64,000 nt of DNA from Actinokineospora xionganensis (GTDB lineage Bacteria; Actinomycetota; Actinomycetes; Mycobacteriales; Pseudonocardiaceae), in assembly GCF_014323725.1 (NCBI RefSeq), contig NZ_JABVED010000001.1:416505-480504 (forward strand). The letters are read 5' to 3'. The notes beneath the pieces were generated by a model that was given only the letters and a program-made list of their open reading frames with translations, was not told where the DNA came from and made no database searches. Shown here one piece after another: positions 59,777 through 64,000 of this stretch; position 1 is the first letter of the stretch; the number at the start of each line of letters is the position of its first letter. The position numbers and the translations under genes were made by a program.

Positions 59777-60805
59777 ATGGCGATCATGTGCGGGTTATGG
59801 GTCGCAGCGCGGCGGGTGTTGTCGGTCGTCGGTGTGGTGGTGGTGGCGGTCGCTGCCCTGTATGGGTTGTTGGGGCCGTTCACGGAGCTGATCGCGGGCC
59901 CGGAACTGGGTGAGTTGCGGGGCAAGGAGCGGTTCGACGCGCTGACCAGCACGCGCCAGTTGGTGTTGGCGTCGGTCGGTGGGGCGTTGGCGGCGATCGG
60001 GGTCGTGGTGACGACGCGGACGTATACGGCGAACAAGCGGGGGCAGGTGACCGACCGCTACGGCAAGGCCGTGGCTCTGCTTGCCTGCGACAAGCTGGAT
60101 GAACGCCTCGGCGGGCTCTACGCGTTGGAGCACGTCATGCGCGAGTCGCCCACCGATCATCGTGCGGTGGTCGATGTCCTGATGGCCTTCATCCGTGAGC
60201 ATTCCGCGGACCGGGTCCGCGACCCCGACGGCGATCCGCGCCCTGGCCCGGATATCCAGGCCGCGGTGGACATCGTCGGCCGCAGGCCGTGGCGGCGGGA
60301 GCGGGGGCCACTCGACTTCACCGGCGCCCGCCTGTCTGGGGCCGACTTCACCGGCGCCCGGCTGGAGAAGGCGGTCTTCACCGGGGCCGACCTGACCGCC
60401 GCACGGTTCACCCGGGCCACTCTGACGCACGCGCGGTTCCGCGGGGGCTCGGCCGTGCGCGCGGATTTCTCCCACGCTCGGCTCACTGGTGCCGATTTCG
60501 TCGACGTTCCCCTCGCCGCGTCGGTCTTCGAGGACGCCGGGCTCGTGGGCACCCGCTTTGTCGGCTGCGACCTGCGCCGCACCCGCTTCGCCGTGCGCTC
60601 CAGTTCCACGGTCGTGCTGCGCGACTGCGTGCTCGTCGAACTCGACTGGACCGCGGAGGGCCGCTGGCGGGGAATCGATGAGCAGGACAACGAACTCGAC
60701 CCGGCCGCCGTCGACTACTTCACCCGAGTCCGCGGCGAGATCATCCGCCGCGATCACGAACGCGAGTCGAGCTATCCCGGCACTTGGAGCACGGGCGACG
60801 AATGA
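59777..60805 (+). CDS. Membrane-anchored pentapeptide-repeat protein
   Basis: A 342-residue protein with two N-terminal hydrophobic segments (VLSVVGVVVVAVAALYGLLG and LVLASVGGALAAIGVVVTT), a cytoplasmic helical stretch, and a run of pentapeptide repeats from about residue 177 to 270 of the A(D/N)LxX type (LDFTGARLSGADFTGARLEK, VFTGADLTAARFTRA). This makes a right-handed beta-helix. This domain layout is common in actinobacteria; function is unknown. An earlier or later start is possible because several ATG codons are in frame. Confidence 0.85.
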   Translation: MAIMCGLWVAARRVLSVVGVVVVAVAALYGLLGPFTELIAGPELGELRGKERFDALTSTRQLVLASVGGALAAIGVVVTTRTYTANKRGQVTDRYGKAVALLACDKLDERLGGLYALEHVMRESPTDHRAVVDVLMAFIREHSADRVRDPDGDPRPGPDIQAAVDIVGRRPWRRERGPLDFTGARLSGADFTGARLEKAVFTGADLTAARFTRATLTHARFRGGSAVRADFSHARLTGADFVDVPLAASVFEDAGLVGTRFVGCDLRRTRFAVRSSSTVVLRDCVLVELDWTAEGRWRGIDEQDNELDPAAVDYFTRVRGEIIRRDHERESSYPGTWSTGDE

Positions 60806-60858
60806 TCTGCCCTGTAACGGGGTCCACCGGTCAGACGATCAGGTTCATGGCGTGGTGA

Positions 60859-61530
60859 GTGCGAATTGTCTACTCTCGCAAGGGAAGGCACGGTCGACCT
60901 GAGGTGAGTTCCGGCACGGTGAACCGTGGTAATCGCAGAAGAGGGCCCTCGAATGGCGCGATCGTCGCGGCCGTGATCGGAGCGGTGGGAGCGGTGGCCG
61001 CCGCGGTCGTGACCGGGGTTTTGTCCTCGGGCGCCGAACCACCGACCGCGAAGAACCCGCCGGCGGCGAGCAGCGTTGTCGCCACTTCTCCTGGCGGAGG
61101 CGGGGAAGCGACATCAGCGGCGGCCACGACGAGCCCTCTGCCTGTGGCGTACGGGGATCCGTCGAGCTATCGGCTGGATTTGTCCCCAGGGGTCGCGGTC
61201 GATGTGGACACGAGGACTGCGACGGCGGAGGGTGGCTCCGGGTTCGAGTTCTACTATAAGGGTGACCTGAACCACGATCTGTTCTTCGGTAAGAGCACGA
61301 AGACGTTCGGGCGGTCGAAGGTGGTGCTCGTCAGCCTCGATCAGGCGTCGCCGCGTGAGTGCGAGGCGAGCACTCGGGTGCAGACGTCCGGGCGGGTGTC
61401 GGGGTACATGATGAAGGCTGGTGACGCGATCTGCGTGAGCACCAGCGACGGCGCGTGGGCCGTGTTGGACGTGCTGGCCTGGGGTAATGCCGGGGCTGTC
61501 GATGTCACCGTGTGGCCGGTGCGGCGCTGA
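60859..61530 (+). CDS. Membrane-anchored or secreted hypothetical protein
   Basis: A 223-residue protein with a basic N-terminus, one hydrophobic segment (GAIVAAVIGAVGAVAAAVVTGVL), a low-complexity Pro/Ala/Ser/Thr linker, and a C-terminal domain of about 130 residues with many beta strands and two Cys (SPRECEASTRVQ, AGDAICVSTSDG) that may form a disulfide outside the cell. No family recognised. The GTG at 60859 is the frame start; later GTGs (60904, 60919) are alternatives, all upstream of the membrane segment. Confidence 0.72.
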   Translation: MRIVYSRKGRHGRPEVSSGTVNRGNRRRGPSNGAIVAAVIGAVGAVAAAVVTGVLSSGAEPPTAKNPPAASSVVATSPGGGGEATSAAATTSPLPVAYGDPSSYRLDLSPGVAVDVDTRTATAEGGSGFEFYYKGDLNHDLFFGKSTKTFGRSKVVLVSLDQASPRECEASTRVQTSGRVSGYMMKAGDAICVSTSDGAWAVLDVLAWGNAGAVDVTVWPVRR

Positions 61531-61547
61531 CGTCGCGGGGCCGGGTG

Positions 61548-62009
61548 TCACCTGCCGGGGTCGAGGTCGGCGACGGGTCTGGCTTCCGTTGTCGTAGAAG
61601 GCATTGCGGGCGCGGGGTTTCGGGCGAAGCGGGCGGTGAGGACGACCGTGTCGTGTACCTGTTTGATGTCGACGTGGTCGGCGCAGGTGTCGATGAGGTG
61701 CAGTCCCCAGCCGTGGGTGCGGCCGGTGTCGGCGTCGGGCCATTTCCACGCGCCGGTGCTGGTGACGGTGAAGGTGATCGTGTCGGCGGTGAGGTGGAGG
61801 GCGATGTCGACTCGGTCGGTGGCCGGACACCCGTGTTCTATCGCGTTGGTGATGGCTTCGTCGGCGGAGAGCACGATGTCTTGGCGGCGGTCCGCGCGCA
61901 CTCCTCGGTCGTCGAGCCAGTGGTCGATCCGGTGCCTCAGCCCGGAAACGGCGTCTGGTCGGGCGTCGATCCAGGTGGTGAGTGTGCAAGCGCCGCCGGT
62001 GTCGGTCAT
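61548..62009 (-). CDS. RsbW/SpoIIAB-like ATP-binding anti-sigma protein
   Basis: A 153-residue HATPase_c protein. The N-box is in VLSADEAITNAIEHGCP (Glu/Asn), a D-containing segment is WKWPDADTGRTHG, and the G-box region is GWGLHLIDTCADHV. Such small kinases bind anti-sigma antagonists or act in signalling with the C-terminal tail disordered, as here (TTTEARPVADLDPGR). It overlaps the next minus-strand gene as ATGA, so they are an operon. Confidence 0.85.
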   Translation of the reverse strand: MTDTGGACTLTTWIDARPDAVSGLRHRIDHWLDDRGVRADRRQDIVLSADEAITNAIEHGCPATDRVDIALHLTADTITFTVTSTGAWKWPDADTGRTHGWGLHLIDTCADHVDIKQVHDTVVLTARFARNPAPAMPSTTTEARPVADLDPGR

Positions 62010-62701
62010 CGCGGTCCCTGAGGCCGTTCACTGTGGACGGTGGTCGTGGGGGCGTAGCGGTTGGTGCCGATCCAGTTGACGATGGTGCGGATCGTCGTGC
62101 GGTCGCCGGTGAGCCGGATGGTCTGGTCGGTCATGGCGCCCAGCCAGGAGTGGTAGCCGAGCCACACGTTGCTCAGGGCGGTGAGGGTGCATTCGATCGT
62201 GGCGACGATGGGGATGCCGGGGTCGTGGTCGGTGGCGGTGGCGCCGGTGGGGGAGAACGTGAGCCACCAGTGGGTCGGTGGTGGGCTCGCGGCGAACTCG
62301 ACGCGGACGGCGACCGGACGGGCGGGCAGCGCCAGGTGGTCGACGCCGCGGGCGATGTCGTAGAGCAGCAGCCCTGGGTCGAGGTCGGTGATCGGCGGTG
62401 GTGGCAGCCGGGAAAGGGACCATTCGCCGAGGAAGTCGACCACCGATTCCAGCTCGCGCCCGGCCGGGGTGAGGGTGAAGCGGGTTTGGGCGGTGCTGTG
62501 GTCGGTGGTGACGAGGCCGGTCGAGACGAGGGTGCGCAGTCTGGTCGTGACGGTCGCGGTCGGCGCTGTGGGTAGCCCTTGGGCGATCTCGTCGATGACT
62601 TCGGCGCCGTGCAGCAACTCGCGCAAGATCAGCAGGGTCCACCGTTCGGTGAGCACCTCGGCGGCTCGGGCGACGGGGCAGTGCTGCTGGTAGCCCTTCA
62701 C
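62006..62701 (-). CDS. HxlR-type winged-helix regulator with C-terminal sensor domain
   Basis: A 231-residue protein. CPVARAAEVLTERWTLLILRELLHG is the conserved HxlR N-terminus with Cys, followed by TVTTRLRTLVSTGLVTTDHS (winged helix). Residues 110-231 form a second domain like the SCP2/ligand-binding type seen in some actinobacterial HxlR proteins (WLTFSPTGATATDHDPGIPI). GTG at 62701 overlaps the histidine kinase stop, and its own stop overlaps the RsbW-like gene, showing a three-gene coupled operon. Role: probable redox or small-molecule-responsive regulator. Confidence 0.85.
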   Translation of the reverse strand: MKGYQQHCPVARAAEVLTERWTLLILRELLHGAEVIDEIAQGLPTAPTATVTTRLRTLVSTGLVTTDHSTAQTRFTLTPAGRELESVVDFLGEWSLSRLPPPPITDLDPGLLLYDIARGVDHLALPARPVAVRVEFAASPPPTHWWLTFSPTGATATDHDPGIPIVATIECTLTALSNVWLGYHSWLGAMTDQTIRLTGDRTTIRTIVNWIGTNRYAPTTTVHSERPQGPR

Positions 62702-64000
62702 AAGGCCTGCTCGTCGTCCTCGGGCGACGCGGCCAGCGGGAGGGTCACGGTGAACCGGGCGCCGCCGCCGGGGGCGTCGGCGCACTCGACGGCGCCGTGG
62801 TGCACGGCCATGGTCTCGGCGACCAGCGCGAGGCCGAGACCGGTCCCGGACGCCGCGCCGCGGGCGGTGTGGCCGGTGGAGAAGCGTTCGAAGATCTGCG
62901 CCCGGTCGGTGGCGGGCACTCCCTGTCCGCGGTCGTCGAGGTGGACGGTGACCGCGTCGGCGTCGTGGGTCACGCTCACTCGGGTGAGGCCGCCGCCGTG
63001 GCGGTCGGCGTTGTCGATGAGGTTGGTGAAGGCGCGGACCAGGGCCAGTTTGCGGCCGCGCACGTACACGCCGGGCTCGGCGTCCAACGCGACCGCGGGT
63101 CTGCCCGTGAGGACGTGGGTGAGCAGGTCGTGCAGGTCGAGGGGTTCTTCCTCGTCGTGGTGCAGCCCGGCTTCGGTCCTGGCCAGGGTGAGCAGGTCGT
63201 CGAGCATGCCGCGCAGGTGGTCGAGTTCGCTGACGATGAGGTCGAGGGCCTGGCGGGGCCGGTCGGGCAGTTCGTCGGCGTGGTTGCGCATGACCTCGAC
63301 GCTGGTGACCAGGGTGGTCAGCGGGGTGCGCAGCTCGTGGGTGACGTCGCCGACGAAGCGGCGTTCACGCTCGATGCGCTGTTGCAGCGAGTCGACCATG
63401 GAGTTGAACGAGGAGACGATCACGTCGAGGTCGCGATCGTCCGCCCCGGGTAGTCGGGTGTCGAGGCTGCCGCCCGCGATGCTGGCCGCGGTCTGCGATA
63501 TCGGGCGCAGGGGCTGCAGGACGCGTCTGCTCGCCCACCTGCCCACCAGGGCCGCGGCGACGGTGGCCGCGATAGCGCAGATGACGAGCACGGTGCCCAG
63601 GATCTGGATGGTCGAGCGCAGCTCGATCACCGGGGTGAACTCGTAGAACGCCCCGTCGTCGAGGGGGATGCCCACCACGAAGTAGGGAACGTCGCGCACG
63701 GTCAGCGGCGCGATCGCCCGCTCCCCGTCGGCGACGCTGTCGCGCAGGTCGTCTGGGGGCAGGTCGTCCTCGGTGACCCCGTTCGCGGTGTACCAGGAGC
63801 CTCGGGAGAAAAGCAGCAGCCGCGTCCCGGTAGGTGGGTCGACGGCCGCGAGCGCGTCCTGGGGGCTGGTGCCGGGCTCGGCCAGCCTGGCCCGCACGAC
63901 GTCGGCGTCGGCGGAGGCGAGCCGGTCGGCGGAGCGTTCGCGCTGGTCGAGCAGGTAGCCGCGGCTGATGGTGAAGACGGAGACGGCGAGCAGCACCGAG
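62698..64000 (-). CDS. Two-component sensor histidine kinase (5' end cut by window)
   Basis: The gene runs off the right edge; at least 432 residues are visible. An extracytoplasmic region lies between an N-terminal hydrophobic stretch and the transmembrane segment ILGTVLVICAIAATVAAALV. A HAMP linker (RRVLQPLRPISQTAASIAGG) follows, then the H-box His in FVGDVTHELRTPLTTLV. The N-box is NLIDNADRHGG, and the G-boxes are DDRGQGVP and GTGLGLALV. The partner response regulator is presumably beyond the edge. It leads the operon with the HxlR-type and RsbW-like genes. Confidence 0.92.
   Translation of the reverse strand, partial: SVLLAVSVFTISRGYLLDQRERSADRLASADADVVRARLAEPGTSPQDALAAVDPPTGTRLLLFSRGSWYTANGVTEDDLPPDDLRDSVADGERAIAPLTVRDVPYFVVGIPLDDGAFYEFTPVIELRSTIQILGTVLVICAIAATVAAALVGRWASRRVLQPLRPISQTAASIAGGSLDTRLPGADDRDLDVIVSSFNSMVDSLQQRIERERRFVGDVTHELRTPLTTLVTSVEVMRNHADELPDRPRQALDLIVSELDHLRGMLDDLLTLARTEAGLHHDEEEPLDLHDLLTHVLTGRPAVALDAEPGVYVRGRKLALVRAFTNLIDNADRHGGGLTRVSVTHDADAVTVHLDDRGQGVPATDRAQIFERFSTGHTARGAASGTGLGLALVAETMAVHHGAVECADAPGGGARFTVTLPLAASPEDDEQAL

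Noticed and set aside
1-64000. CRISPR arrays, tRNA or rRNA genes, insertion sequences
   Set aside because: No regularly spaced repeats, no tRNA-like cloverleaf or rRNA sequence noticed, and no transposase or terminal repeats recognised by eye.

Overview
The window is high-GC actinobacterial DNA with GTG starts, ATGA gene couplings, lipoboxes, SARP/LAL regulators and abundant BlaI/MecI and TetR repressors. The gene style suggests a filamentous actinomycete, probably of the Pseudonocardiaceae. Genus assignment is inference, since no rRNA or housekeeping marker is present.

Left arm (about 1-17.2 kb): a molybdate ABC transporter (modABC) translationally coupled to a chromate transporter. Next come an orphan MetN-like ATPase with eroded catalytic motifs, and a copper-handling set (small CxxC copper chaperone, His-rich exported protein, CopA-type P1B ATPase). 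Convergent to this is a tightly overlapping four-gene FtsX/ATPase/lipoprotein transporter operon, then a DUF305 lipoprotein and a His-rich membrane protein. A BlaI-M56 protease pair, an IscS/NifS-type cysteine desulfurase and a frameshifted membrane-protein pseudogene follow.

Centre (about 17.2-57.3 kb): a large biosynthetic gene cluster. Its first half holds two paralogous methyltransferases, a protein with a possible N-acetyltransferase-like Cys-His-Asp triad, a nucleoside-deoxyribosyltransferase-fold protein and a fatty-acyl-AMP ligase. A fragmented reducing polyketide line follows: ACP-KS, a luciferase-like oxidoreductase, AT-DH-KR-ACP, and KS-(AT remnant)-ACP-C/E-like. The middle has TetR/MMPL export, BlaI, TetR, a 6-methylsalicylic-acid-synthase-type iterative PKS and a KAS III-like acyltransferase with Ser at the nucleophile position. 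SARP, BlaI and LAL regulators follow. The second half encodes a complete-looking route to 3-hydroxyanthranilate (class II DAHP synthase, PhzE-type ADIC synthase, PhzD-type isochorismatase, EntA-type dehydrogenase), plus a flavin aromatic hydroxylase and an amidohydrolase of the type linked to benzoxazole ring closure. TetR/MFS export closes the cluster.

My reading is that 6-MSA (or a close aryl acid) and 3-hydroxyanthranilate are joined and cyclised in the manner of nataxazole/A33853-type benzoxazoles. The extra FAAL-primed, split reducing PKS would add a second acyl part not expected in those simple benzoxazoles. BlaI-like inverted repeats (CTAC...GTAG) occur before the first cluster genes and in the PhzC/PhzE divergent promoter, suggesting common control.

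Right arm (57.3-64 kb): SelO, a Vsr-endonuclease remnant in a degraded gap, a membrane-anchored pentapeptide-repeat protein, an exported or membrane hypothetical, an RsbW-like ATPase, a winged-helix regulator and a sensor kinase cut by the window end.
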